Notes under the pieces: model-generated
Seen by the model: only the letters and a program-made list of their open reading frames with translations
Databases searched by the model: none
Told to the model about the DNA's origin: nothing
DNA from: Owenia fusiformis
Lineage: Eukaryota > Annelida > Polychaeta > Sabellida > Oweniidae
Direction of reading: 5' to 3'
NCBI GenBank assembly: GCA_903813345.2
Contig: CAIIXF020000004.1
Location: 9,620,196-9,684,195 of the forward strand
DNA: 64,000 nt
Position numbers and translations under genes: made by a program
Part shown: positions 31,716 through 45,387 of the stretch, piece by piece
Position numbering within the stretch: the first letter of the stretch is position 1
Layout: the number at the start of each line of letters is the position of its first letter

Positions 31716-34700
31716 TCGAAGAATAAAATTGGAAATTTGATCAATCATAGTCAGGCAAAGAATATAATTATGATTGTAAGAAACACATTGAAACGTTAAC
31801 TTTTAAGCTATTTTCAATTTCTTCAACCTTTGTATCACCGATTCCACATATGATTGTAGAATTTTCAATTTGGTGCCCTTTAAGTTCCGAAAGATAGGGA
31901 CTAGAAAGGCAAAGTCGATATGAGGAAATAGTGGCTAATGAGTCGCATATTACTGGCTATTATTTTTAAACCTATCGGAAAGAACACCTCCTGAACTAAG
32001 TACTTTTAAACGAACATAATTGATGTTCAGTAGATCTAACAGGTATAAAGTAGGCTACGTGGGGGTAATCAGCTTACTCTTTGAAATGTAGTTAACGTGT
32101 ACTGAGATAGATGCGTACAACAAAGCCAATCCCATACAATGGAACACTGGGGAAAACGCCTGTTTGTTAAACTTCGCTATTTTACATGAACGCTTGCGGA
32201 CAGGCGTCATGCGCAAAGAGGTCAAAATGAAAACGACTCGAGATGATAACTAAGTAACCCAAAGAATCGTGGACTTCATAACCTAAGTTTGAAACTCGGT
32301 CGATTGCCACATTCATATCACGTAGAAATGTAACCGACAACGACATTTAGAACATTTTACTTGAAGCTAGAGGTCTTGTAGGGTTTACAGGAATACGATG
32401 TAAATATCGTCCACCCCTATGTGGTCAGTCATAACCCTTTCCGATTCGGCTTTACTCGACCACCCCTTTGCATCATGATTCAAAAAATTTCAGTCAGTCC
32501 AACTCCATATTAAAAACATTCTGGAAGTCTGTGACATTTGGATTTTTATATTTTTTTTATTTTATTCTGGAATAAATTAAATTTTACAATATATTTTGTG
32601 TTCCCCATGGTTACACGTCGAATAGAAGATCATCGAAAGGGGTTTCAATGAAAGAGTTTAGAAAAATAGAGACCAGCATGCATATCGTACAATCAACGAT
32701 CGTGGGAAGTCGACCTTTCTTGGACTCCTCCCTATGAGCTAAATAATCGAGTGAAGGGGAAGAATTGGTCATGTAAAATCAAATACAAACACCCCAAAAT
32801 AAAGAAACACAATCACAATCTCTCTTGCTCCCTAGGGTAAGAAATTCGATACTTAATCGATGGTTCGTAGGTAAGTGGCGGATTTCCGCGAAGGTAGCTT
32901 ACAACGAACGAAGATTTTAGAGTTCTTCCGGAGAGTATAGGGAAATGTTGTGTCACTTCCGTAGAAGTTTGAACAAACAAGATCTGCAATAAGATTGAAC
33001 TTGTCAGATGGCGGCTGAATGTTGTGATTAATCGAAGTTTGCTTGCATAGAAGACAGGTAGATTTATTCACATGTCTACATTGGAGTCGTTCGTTGTTAT
33101 GATGTATCCGTGGAAAGCTACGAGGCTATTAGAACGCGTGATGGCAACGTTAGAAATACAATAACAGCCGAGAGCCAACGGAATCAACAAAACAAACAAA
33201 CAACAAGCAAACAAACATACACACAAATAAACAAACAAACAAAATTTGATGGGAACTGTTACCAAGTTTGCGCTGTTGAAATAGTAAGAGCTCAAAACTC
33301 ACTAAAAAGTAATAATAACGTCAAATAATAATTCAATGCAACAACTTGCGTGCCAGGATCTCATTTTCACTGTCACCCTTGTTTCCAGCGTTGCTTCCGT
33401 TCGTCCCTCTAGAAAAATGTCACAAAGTTTATGTTTTAAAATGCAAAAAATAAACTGAGTAAAAATAAAGATAATGGACATGTACAATGTACGTAACATT
33501 CCAAATAGAAAAGAAATGCAAGAAAATGAAACAGTCCCCTGCAAAACAATCAAACTTGAAATATATCCAAATTTTATAGAGAAATTGTAAAAAGGATAGT
33601 TAAGATTTACGGATAAGAGAACAAAGACTCGGTTGGAATCATATGATTCACGAAATTAAACTTGTGTGTCTTGTCCAATTATTGATCTCTGATTTGCATT
33701 TGCGATAATTTGCATGCTCTTTTTTCTTGGTTTGATATTCTATAAGATTGATCTAGTTAAGAAAGCTTGATGTGACAAGTCAATTGATATTTTATTTAAA
33801 AGAGAAGTTGTGTCATTCTAAGATGTTACAATTGTACTTTTAACGGTGATAAGTGCATAAGTGTAAATACATGAGCCATTTGTCTTTGTAGTGGTAAATT
33901 TACATAAATCAAGACCTCCATGGTGCATCTATCATTTTAAAAGCATATGCTTTGATATAATTATAAACATATGATACGATAACAAGTTATAATTATGACT
34001 TCGTCCGTGACAAAATAATCACGAAATGAGCAAACCATCTTGTCCCATACTGAAAAAAAATCGTTCCTGTTTTATTTAACAAAGCTAAACATGAAAGAGA
34101 TGTGCTTTACGCTTCAAATGATTGTACTTTGACGTACATGATTTAGAAATTAAACTGTATTAATGAATCAATATGTTCTTACCTTTACAAAACACACAAC
34201 TCTGACGATGTCACCTTGTTCTTATGATGTCATCAATTACTTAGTCAAATAACTGTTCAATAACATACACTCCTTTGATATGGGTACATGTATTCCGACT
34301 ATCAACGGCGCCTCCAAGAGCTTGTTACTTCAACCTTACACATATTCTTAATGTCAGTAATTCTAACTACAACTCTATTATTCAACTTCAAAGAACTTCA
34401 ATAAGTACGAAGAAAAGTGAGATCAATATCGCACACCCCATGCGTGAGAGTTTTACGGGGCAACCAAAATGGTACAGAGAGAAGTAGGTAAATATCGACT
34501 TATACTAACTGGAACCAGTGGTTGGTACTTGTAAAGAACAATGTGTTATATTTAAGTATTTTTCTTTCGTTTCTCATACAATAAAGCACTTACATGCACC
34601 AAGGAGAACCCACAAAGACTCGGGTAATTACGAAATAAAAATGTTTAACATTACGTTTAATGCATAAGGTCGATAAAGAATTATTGGAAAATAAACGGTG

Positions 34701-35649
34701 ATTCTAGCATATTCAGTATTTGATTTATAATTAGCCAATTTTCGGAAATACAAATCATGTAACTTATTCTATCCTTCTTATTTCTACAAAATATGCTCTT
34801 AAATGAAACCCCAACAAAAAGACATTCTAGTACTTAAACAAACATAATATCAACCGAAGTTCATCAAGACAAGAAATTATTTATGAAACACGCCTAAAGC
34901 CACAATCTCCTCACAATGAAGCGAACCTCCAGATAGTTCCAATTCTTTTCCTGAAATCTCGTGACTAATTGATTGGCATTCCAACATGGGAATTGTCAAA
35001 TATTTGAACAATGTCCAAAGTCAGTCTGGCTTTGCTATACAGCAATTCAAATATTGGAAACACGCAAATGAATTTCTAAGACAGTATTGGACTAGTAATT
35101 GAAGGATGGTTTTATCCCATAAGGCATTAGCGTAATTGTGTACCTCTTGTGTTCAATGTTCACCTCATCTCGAGATTGAGAGATAATTAACTAGATCGCT
35201 TTAATGATGATAATGATACCGCTGATTGGATTTCGAAGCTAGGGAACGAAGCGATTCCCTTGCAAATCACATCATTTGCGCAAACCCCGGGGATAAATTG
35301 CGCAAAATTGATCAATTGCGCAAGATATCCACCAGGGAAGAACTGCCCGGGATTAGTGTTTAATTTAATCGTTAGAATAATACAATTGTTATGTCAATTT
35401 AAGTTGTTTGTATTTTTATCCGGTCAATACAATTATACTGTGAGGTTATCGAGTGAATTCAATAACGTTAAAGTCTGAGATTGAACAACTACACAAAGCT
35501 ATTGTTATGGAGGCGGGTAATATTGGCTATTTGCAACAATCACCGCGTCCCTTGTTAAGATTTATATGCAGATTTAGAGCGCCTAGCTAACCTAGGGGAT
35601 ATTTTAATTTTACCTTTAATGACGTAATAACATGGGCACTATGGTAATC
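31716..35649. other. Intergenic stretch
   Basis: No gene recognised. Contains a (CAAA)n-type microsatellite at about 33185-33242, which produces spurious Leu/Cys/Phe-rich open frames on the minus strand. Confidence 0.45.
33185..33242 (+). repeat. Imperfect (CAAA)n microsatellite
   Basis: Runs of aacaaacaaacaa with interruptions such as catacacacaaat. Confidence 0.9.
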
Positions 35650-36210
35650 ACCCGGGGGGTTCACTGTATATAAACCTTGACGGGGATCCTCGGCGCACAT
35701 GGGGTACCTTTTTTGACATTTGGTATGGCAATGGACCCACATTTTAGGAAGTGGTATGAGAATGCCCCCTCATTATGACTTTTGAGGGATGGAAATGGTC
35801 AGATTTTTCAACTTTCTGGTATGAGAATGGTCATGGAAAATATGTTTTCTCACAATTATGGTATGGAATTGGTCTAGTAGTCACACATATACTAATATGA
35901 GGTTGTTGGTTCGTTTTCCTCAAAGATCGCCTTCTTCTTGGGACCTTCTTCAGTTTAAATAAATAGCTTTTTTCCCAGGAAATATTCTACTTTGGACCAG
36001 TCATGGCATTGGTATGGCATTGGTCCTATATTTTGACATTTGGTATGGCATTGGTTTCATATTTGGGCATTTGGGATGGCTTTTGGGCACTATATCGGTT
36101 GGTATGGGAACACATCCAAATTTGACATTTTGGTATGGGAATATATTGATATCTGAGGGTTCAGCCTAGGACCCCCGCCAAATTTTGTATACAGTAAACC
36201 CCCCGGGGGT
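35650..36210. mobile_element. 561-bp element with ACCCGGGGGGTT-type inverted ends
   Basis: The left end ACCCGGGGGGTTCACTGTATA and the inverted right end ACCCCCGGGGGGTTTACTGTA match apart from a 2-base indel and one substitution, and the likeness extends further inward. AATC occurs on both sides (35646-35649 and 36211-36214) as a possible 4-bp duplication. The interior repeats tttggtatggcattgg many times. Similar CCCGGGGGG-ended repeats are, to my knowledge, common in marine invertebrate genomes; superfamily not assigned. Confidence 0.72.
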
Positions 36211-38405
36211 AATCAGATTGATTCTATGGAATCAGACGTTCGTAAATATTGTGATTTTGTTCTATAGTAGTTTAAAGGAACTAGTTATTTGGCCTAAGGC
36301 TGTCTGAGTGGACTACATGCATGTCTAATACAAACTCTGCAATACAGCCAAGTATAATTTAGTATTCCTTCCAATTTAAACGCATTTTTTTATTCGAGTA
36401 TAATCAAACAAGTCTTCTTCAGACGATTTCATAGACATTTAAGTCATGGCGATACATAGTGTGCCTAATACAACCAAACTTTAACGGCGTACATCCTTTA
36501 TATTGTAATAGTTGCTAAGCCATGGGCGTTACTTATTTGAATTCAAATTTCCTGTATAACATCTTATATCCTCTTGTTAATTGATCTTGTCATGGAAATT
36601 TTGAACAACTGAATATTTTGCTTAATTGGCTGTCGGAACCCTTAGCGCTTAGTGCTAAGAGTGAATACCAATGTGTGTCCTTTTGTGAAATGTCAAAGGG
36701 TTTGTGTGTTTAAAGGTACGGCGACGATTAAACGGGGTAAAATGTTTGAAGCAATATTTTCATCAAGGCATTAACATGCAAAATGTCACCACTATTTGTT
36801 ACAGTCGCCAACAGCAAACCACCGATCGCCAACCGCCGTCACAAAAAGGGAGAGTATAACAATGTGTCACCACTTTTGGTGGTGACATAATAAATTGACC
36901 AATATGTCCTTTAAAATTCATATTTATGTTAGAAAAGGACTTGAGATTGCTGATCAAATTTGAAACTATTTGAAAATTAGTTGAGGATAGAGCTGGGATA
37001 TCGAAGAATTAACTAAATTGAAAGTAGATATTGAAAGTATATTTATTTTATTTAGAATTAAAGTGCCAAAGAACCTCAGAAGAAAGACGTGTTCTTAAAT
37101 GAAGTCAAAACTGTTGGATTTTCAAAGGAACCAGGCAAATGAAAATGCCATGAGCGAAAAAAACTGTTTTATGGTGACCACTAAATTAATAAAACGGTTA
37201 AGTCGACTTACCTTTTATTAATACCCTTTTAAGAAATGGAAAGGGTGGCAACAGTCACCGGAAACCATGTCATTCTGGCGTTCATCGACCGTAATTAATG
37301 AATAAAATAAAGTTTAACCTAAATTGAAAACAGTTCCTCTAAAATTATTATTTCATGGTAAGCATTATGTGAAGATGGCATGTCTTTAAAGTGGGGGGAA
37401 GTGTGACATTGTTGCTACACAATGCCCCCAATAAAGGGAGTGTTTGTCACCGAACTTAAATCGTTATATTTATATTCAAGACAGTAATGTCCCGATATCC
37501 GATGATTTATTTGGAAATTTTAAAGTTTGAATAAGAATGAGGCAATCGTTATATCGAAAGGACGGGTGATGGATAGCGTCATTTTCTTTTCTCCCATTAA
37601 CTAAACCCATTATTTTCGCTTTAGTTTAGTCATTCTATTTTCACATATTCGCTTGATTCAGTTTCAACACGTATCTTTGCCAATTATGCTGTTTTCCCAA
37701 ACGACCTCGCAACCTTCCAAATACGCCGATTAACTTTCAATTCTTGTATCTATTCTAAACATTCAAAAACGACGCGACGCCAATGGTGTACACAAATAAA
37801 AAGTATGCTTTATTTGAGTGATGCAATTCTCTTTTACTGCCATCGTTTATCTTTACCAATAAACTGCATTTCGTAACAATTGTATTTTGAAAGGTCGGAA
37901 GAGGCAATTACGCTGTTTCCCAAATTGCATTGTTCTTTTATGGCTTCCTTCACTAGTAATTCCCGACGGATATATACGATACACGAAAGTCAAGGGGCGG
38001 ATGCAAATTGAGCATACTTATAGGTTGAGGAGCTAATGACCCTGAATGATAGCAGTATAGTCCTGGCGAAAGGCGAAACACTCACTTGTGTAATGTTAGT
38101 AAGTACAATTCATGCCATCCTTGTGTACACTTAAAACAGAGACATATAAATGTTTTATATGTTTTTTGACTAAGAGCATGACGAGGATGGTGTCTAAATT
38201 ATCAACTGTCGTTGCATGACGAAATGACCTCTATGTGGTTTGACCCCTCTACCCTTTTCTAACAATTTTTTAAATGTTGACTTAACTTTCACTTTAATTT
38301 AAAAAAATCATCACTCTCCGCTAACGAAAACATCAGTTACTCCCTACCTCTTAAGGAAACAAGTTTCGTTAATCCACAACTGTTGAACATTATCCCCAAG
38401 GACTA
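36211..38405. other. Intergenic stretch
   Basis: No gene recognised. A perfect small hairpin TGTCACCAC...GTGGTGACA lies at 36865-36887. Several gtcacc motifs nearby hint at a degraded repeat. Confidence 0.45.
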
Positions 38406-38452
38406 CAAGGTGTTTCATAATGACCGTCCCCCCATCATTATGAAACACCCTG
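38406..38452. mobile_element. 47-bp palindromic mariner-type relic
   Basis: CAAGGTGTTTCATAATGA and its inverted partner TCATTATGAAACACCCTG are joined by a loop of only about 11 bp and flanked by TA on both sides. It looks like two transposon ends fused with nothing between them. Confidence 0.7.
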
Positions 38453-39532
38453 TATACGGTTCAATGCTGCATCCGATGTAAATTAATGCCAAAGAAGGTT
38501 TATATCTCGGATATTTACGTCAGTTTCTCAATTTGTGCCTCGACTTGTGAGTGTAACTACGTTTTGAATATTGTATCATTTCAAAATTGATGTCTCAAAA
38601 ATTAATTAATACGTTTCCCTCTAATACTCCGAGTCTGTTATCTAACAAGTCGAAACGATAAAATGAGGAAACACATACTTGTACATACTATAAGGTATAA
38701 AAAAGTGATACGTCTAAATGAAATCCCTTTTTGGATAGAAAACGCTTGTACATTGTTAGTCATTCCATGGCTCCACTTCAAACTTATTGATGCTAACCGT
38801 TTAGTATACCGAGCATAAACTATAATATGCCGTTTGAAGACATAATGGGACGCCTAGTACTTATGATTTATTCTCATTTGGATTCTGACAAAGGATGAAA
38901 AGCAATTCATCAAGAAGGTATTATGTAGAATCCAACCAGACAATATGTTTCTCATGTTATAATCATAGCGACATATTTCTTTCCTATTGAAATAGTTTCA
39001 TTAACGACCCGCCCGTACCCGGTACTTGGGAAGCCATTTTAATTTGATACAACATTAATTGGTGCATCCACTCGGCTTCATTAATACCCTAGATCTAACT
39101 TAACTCAAATTGAAGCTTTTGTGAAAACTCTATAAAATCTACAATTGTTTTAGATAACACGGGAAACTTCCATGTAAGAGTAATTATGAAACTGAATAAT
39201 TCCAGTTTAGTTAAGAAAATGTCTGTCTTTATGGGTAAGACCATAATGTTTGGTCGTTAAGCGAGGGTTTATGGGCAGAGTTTATGGTACTTAGAGAAGT
39301 TTGACGGCGGGCATTCAGACTGCCGTTCTTTAATCAATTCCCTTATTGTGACATTTAAAGATAGCTATGGCGTTGGCAAAAGTCTCTAAGCAAGAACGCT
39401 AAGACGAGGCCAAGGTATCTAGAGTAGATAGTCAGATCCATCTTGAACAATCTAGGTACCATACAATGGTTTAACAGTATGAGTCAGATCACATTTGAGT
39501 TTTCGCCAATTGCATCATTGTGTAAGCTTGTA
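38453..39532. other. Intergenic stretch
   Basis: I see no gene, repeat or element here. Confidence 0.45.
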
Positions 39533-39700
39533 TTCGCAAACGCAACTTTCGACTGTCGGCTACTGGATTAACCTACTATTTCATGACCAGCTCATTTAAA
39601 TGTGAGTGGAATAGTGCCAGATACTATACATACTTAAATGAGTTGCCCAAAATATATTAGGTCCATCCGGTACCCGACAGCCGTTATTTGCATTCGCGAA
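39533..39700. mobile_element. 168-bp palindromic MITE, copy 1
   Basis: Ends TTCGCAAACGCAAC and inverted TTCGCGAATGCAAA, flanked by TA (39531-39532 and 39701-39702). Shares gtcggctactggatta and catttaaat segments with the copy at 48559. Confidence 0.75.
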
Positions 39701-42700
39701 TACAACCTCAGTCTAAAGTTAAATCTAATTAGCCCAAGTATTATTTTTGATATAATGGGTCCACTTTATACGTTTGATTCATACAATTGTCATGCGCGTT
39801 CCGGCATCCTAATTTGGAATAAATAGTGCTTTTAGGTGGGCTTTGTGTCACTGCTTTTTAACCTGCTGTTTCTACATGACTCATTTATCACTCTACCATT
39901 CTAGCCCCTAGAAATACATAAGAAATTCACTTTGCCTAATTGTATTGTTTAGTATATTTTCGAAAGTACCTTATTAACATGTAGCAGTCATCCGATGAAC
40001 CCTTAATAAGGAACAGACACATAAAAACAAATAGCATAATCATTACTAATAAGCCACATGGGTTGCTCATGTACACCAAATGCAAGTGTATATGTCAGAG
40101 ACATGCGTTACTGTTAATCGTGCTGTAGATGGACTACATTTTCCTTATTTATAGATTTCGCCGGAGGTCTTTTACTGTATGGACAGAAAAGCCATAAGTT
40201 CAGCTCATAACTTGGATCATTTGCATTGCAATTCCGATTTATTTACATTACTATTGACGTTACCTATGAAATAGCAATAAGAAATTTAACTATCATTTAC
40301 AATCCTGTATTAAAGCAAGGAGGTTTATTACCCATAATGCCCCATGCTGTCTTAACCAATCAGAAGAGCGTCTATCTCACTGAAAACGAAAGCAAGGTAA
40401 AACGGAAAGGTATGCATGGCAACAACAGAGATTAATCTAAATTTATTTTGATGAATTACTTGAACACAAGTCTTTAGTCAACTTGGGTATGTTTGTGCAG
40501 GGTTTATTAAAAAGATTGTAGCAGACGAACTCTTGATTTTATATTGAAATCCCGCAATAAAAATATCGTCTGCTTTTGGATATTTCATTCCGATTTTCTC
40601 TAAAATTTGACTGAAATGTCTAATTTTCGGGCAATTTCATACAATTTAGAATACGAACTACACGTCTGTGTATTTTATTCCTCGTTTATCCAATTAATCT
40701 TACTGTATTTTCTCATTTGAAAACGAGATCATCGTGAGATTTATCTCGCGCGAAACAGCAGAATTAATGAGGTTGTATTCAATAGCGTTTAATTAATATC
40801 ATTGTAGAATGTTTAGAATGCTTGATTGATTTGTGACTGCTGGTGGATAAATTTCCACGTAGATTAATTATAACCGAGATATATTAAAGTATTCACTTAC
40901 GTTGAGTCCATAATGCAGCCTACACTATTACGGCGGTTTAAAGGCAGAATCAGATCTTTAGGGGATGACTTTGCAAGTAATATATACAATTGACCAACGA
41001 TGAAGTTCAAAGTGCAAAAATGAAATATGTTTAAATTCTTCCAAATAATAAAAATGCCAACCATATTAATTTTTATAAACAAATTATAATGCATTATTGT
41101 AAACTTAAATAATATTAGTTTACAATTTGGATATTTTTAGAAAACAGACATGACAAGGAATGACATATGAACGCAAAATATGCTAAAATTGAATCAATTT
41201 CATCAGGTTTATGATGGAGATAATTGTGAATACATTGCTAAATCCAGTTCTGCCTTTAAATGTATGCAATCGTAAGCTTACATAGTAACTTATTATTTGG
41301 TTAATGCATAAACGAATGGGACATAGTTTAGGAATAATATGGAAGATATCTATATTATGAACTTATTTGTGAGATCCTTTAACTGCATACATTTTTTAAT
41401 ACATTGTTCATATCCAAGATTAATTATGCATGGAGACTTCAAGAAAGCATATGGTGTCAGCTTGTTCACATGCAGTATATGTTTTCTATATATTTTGAAA
41501 CATATTGAGCTTTGAGTTATGATTATGAATTGACTTTTCTGCGTGTATGATGTATAATTAATGAATTTTATTGATTTTACATCACGTCTTGGATGGTTAC
41601 ATAGATTTTATGGTTTATAAAAGAAACACGCTGGTTTTATTCTTTTTATCGGCATTATTGGTTTTAGGGTTTAAGGTAGTCAATGTGTAATGGATTGGAT
41701 TTAGGACTGGTGTACGCATTATGTTATTTGTTCTGAGGGGTCATTAACAGATATACCATAATGCTAATAACTCCTAAATCAATTGATGTTACCAGAACTT
41801 CATTGCTGTTTTAGTATGACGTCATTGTATACACAGTTACAGATTTAGATATTCTTAAATAAACAAAGTTTTTATTATTGGCCCCCTGGTTCTTTAATAC
41901 TCGACCCACCTAGAATCTATGATTGCAGTATTATATGTAGTTGATATGTAGTCTCACCATCTATGCCATTAGCCTTTCTAGGCAATATGAGCATAGGCAA
42001 CTATCTTAACTTATTACCCGGGACTTATTATTCCCTATACAAAATCTACTTTGACCGAGATAAATTTCATAAAGATTGTGAGTTGTTGATTTTCTAACGT
42101 TGCTCTTTGTGGTATGCATTCTTTACTTTGGATTTCAAAATGTTTAATCTTTCTGCAATCTGTATGTTGCAATAGATCACGCGGCTCTCTCAACAAATAC
42201 TGTTTCTGGCTCAAATAAAAATAATCTGAAAATCATCAATTGGCAGTGGTTTCGATAGAGCTCCCTTGATGTGTATTTTAACAAGAGAGATGATGTCATT
42301 TTGAAACACTTAGATGATTGTTGGATGAGGAACAATTAAGTTAAAAGCTTTTCTTGGCTGTGAGTTGATGTGTATCTGTCAACTGAACCATTCTTGAAAG
42401 AATAAACATGACAGGTCCCCGTCTTAAAATGGCATGGAAGTTGTTTGTTTAAGTAGCATATAAAGTTAAAACTATAACTGGTTTCCGAATCTGTAGTGAA
42501 ATCCAGAAGTAGGGCATGTGAATGGCACTATAAATTGTAGAGAAATACAAGATAGAGAATAAAATGAATTAAACACAAGAAGAAATGAAAGATAGAGTGC
42601 TTCAGGTGAGGGTATCTCCCTGTCATAAAATGTCTTGATTGCAATTTATTAGTTTGATTAACGAACAAGAAATAAGGTATGTAACATTCTAAATTGTACA

Positions 42701-43096
42701 TTCATACCCCGGATTCATACCGAAACATAGGCACAGTGATCTCATTTTATAAACCTAGGATGAAGAAATGTTCATCCTAGTATAAACCAATAGAATTAAC
42801 TAAGCGTGAAAAGGGGATTTTTAAAGAATGAAATATGTGTGAAAATATGGTTTAGTTATACGGGTTTCTTTGTTGTCAACGTTCGAATACTTGTGTAATA
42901 TTATACCCAGAGAGACAACAACATTTAGTATAATCACTTTGAAAAAATACAACTTTAAACCATATAGTCGATTTGAGGAGTACAATGCATCTTGTTATTG
43001 GAATGTTATTAGAATGTTGGACTAATGAGGTATAAATCAAGTTACTACAATGGAATACAATTACAGATGTTATAGTGACCACGCGACAGTTGACGC

Positions 43097-43176
43097 CAGG
43101 ACGAACAATGTCTCTAAGAAGAAGGAAGTGTTACGTTGCCGTTACACAGCCCCTTCTTAAAATGTTAGTTCGTCCT
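43097..43176. other. ~80-nt imperfect hairpin
   Basis: aggacgaacaatg...aagaagg pairs with the inverted ccttctt...cattagttcgtcct-type arm over about 27 bp with a few mismatches and a loop of about 20 nt. Could be a miRNA-like precursor or a tiny MITE; the sequence alone cannot decide. Confidence 0.4.
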
Positions 43177-44545
43177 CGTAGCCTAAAATCTACAAATCTT
43201 TAATCTTGAAAATACTCACATGTTCACCAAACGTTATTATTTATTGTTATAAATAACAAAGCTTAATTACATAAAGAAAGTTCCACTCACGAAAACTCTA
43301 AAATGTCGATACGATATAATTAACAACCGACAACCGAATTCATGTTATTTGTCTATAAATATTGAATGCCACATTAACGAATTCCTTTGATTCAACAACC
43401 ATTCGATTGGATTTATGAAAATTCAATAGCACTGAAGAGGCCTCTTATGGGCAATTTCATTGTGCACTGTCTGTATTTCTATGCCATTTTATGTAGATAT
43501 ATCAATTTAGATGATGAAGAGGCTATTGAGGGGTGTGGATACCCGCGTCGCTTTCAGAAATGTCTATAGCACATACTCTGCCATGGATCTTAGTAAGGGG
43601 AATACTTGGCTTTCTTACCGTTTCAACGTAGAAGTCTGTAATATCTCGTAGTAATGGTGAAATTATATTCTAAGATACTTTTTAACATTACAATTTACAT
43701 TATATCATATCATATCATATTATATGATATCATAGCACATCGTATCATATTATATTAATTAGAATTGCTCATTATTATATGATAAAACGGGGCATTATAT
43801 TATGTCTCATTCCCCATAACACAACAAGAATACAATATTATAGAAAACACTGCAACATAAATATCTTGGTGCAGTAATAATGTTCCAATATTGTATGTTG
43901 AAATATATCTGCATGTCTTAATATGGCATTATTGATAAATCATAAAATATCTTTGAAATTATAACAACATAATTTCAACAGTTCCACATCAGGTTATGAT
44001 CACGAAATCCAAGTTTTGACGGCAATAACAGGTCAACTCGACCGTATACCCTTAAGGGGCTTCGAGGGGCTCTTCTGAACGATTGGGTCGCGTCCTCACA
44101 CTGCTATTCTCCAAGGGCGCTTATTATTAAATACAGCGAGGTAACGTTGACGTATGACGCTCGCTAATTGATTTCTAGGCTAGGAGGGAGAATTTTTTAT
44201 CCGAGGCAAATTGAATCTATTAGTAAAAACCACGTTTCCTTCTACTTTTTAACGCTGCTTCCTTACATTTACCGCGGGGCTTTGGGTGTAATTCGCAAAC
44301 GGAAATGTTATATCTTATAATAGCCTTACGTGAACCCTGGCTCAACCTGATAACATTTGATCTATAAAATATAATGCCTGTTTATTGATAGCTCTTCTAG
44401 TTATTTACCCCTCCATACCTTTAACAACCTTGATTCCCCATTGGCTAGCGTACTTTTTGTTATTTTCTATTTTCTCTTGAATTACATAGAGTTGGAACTA
44501 ATTTCAATCATTTTTGGAAAGCGTCGCGTTAGACAGCAAGGCTTT

Positions 44546-45387
44546 TGCCACAAATTCAGACATTCAAATTATCAAGAGAATAAGCGTAAAATGGGGGCGA
44601 TCGTCAAGACAACTCTTACCATTTTCCAATACTTTTGTTTACCAAATTTTTTGATGGGGGTGTACTACCATGATTACTCATTCATCATTTTATCCCTTTA
44701 AATTGTCATCGACAAAATAGGCACAGAATAATAATATATCGCCTATGGGACGCGTTAAGCTCATTACTCTCGAAACTACTTATGCTGCTTACTAAATGAT
44801 GTGCAATTTCATTCTTGCCATGATAATTTCAAGAAGATAATATATGTTTTGAGATACTTAAGGAAAGCGATAGAAATTAAGCCATACTTTAAATGTTTGG
44901 TTAAAGATCTCGAGGTTTATTTGAAGTTTTATTTTCCCCTTTTGCTCACGAAACCTCTTATCTTAAAAAGCACTTGATCTATCAATTCAATAAGTTTATT
45001 TAATTACCTAAAAGGATTAAATATTTACAATGACAAAAAGACAATACCTCTATTAAATGTCAACCATGCATATCAAATCTATAAAATGACATAGAAATGA
45101 TTGTACATCTCAGTGCAAATACAAGTAACTAAATTATTTGTTTAGAATAAATCCACATAACAACTGAGAAAAATATGGCATGACGGCGAGACAATCCAAC
45201 CCTACGAGGAAGTTTCTAACCGTCTTGTTTTAGAGTTGCCATTGCTATAATTAGCAAGGAACTGGTAAATAGACGTGTAGTTAACACTCTAAATTGTAGA
45301 GAAATGCCACAAATTCAGACATTCAATTAAATTATAAAGAGAACAAACGTAAAATGGGCGCGATCGTCAAAACAACTCTTACATTTT
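44546..45387 (+). repeat. Dispersed direct repeat of ~80 bp (two copies)
   Basis: 44546-44626 and 45305-45387 share tgccacaaattcagacatt, gcgtaaaatggg (acgtaaaatggg) and gcgatcgtcaa...caactctta with few changes. About 680 bp of unrelated sequence lies between them. Confidence 0.7.

Noticed and set aside
33068-33295. Leu/Cys-rich minus-strand frame resembling a membrane peptide
   Set aside because: Translated from the (CAAA)n microsatellite; no conserved residues.
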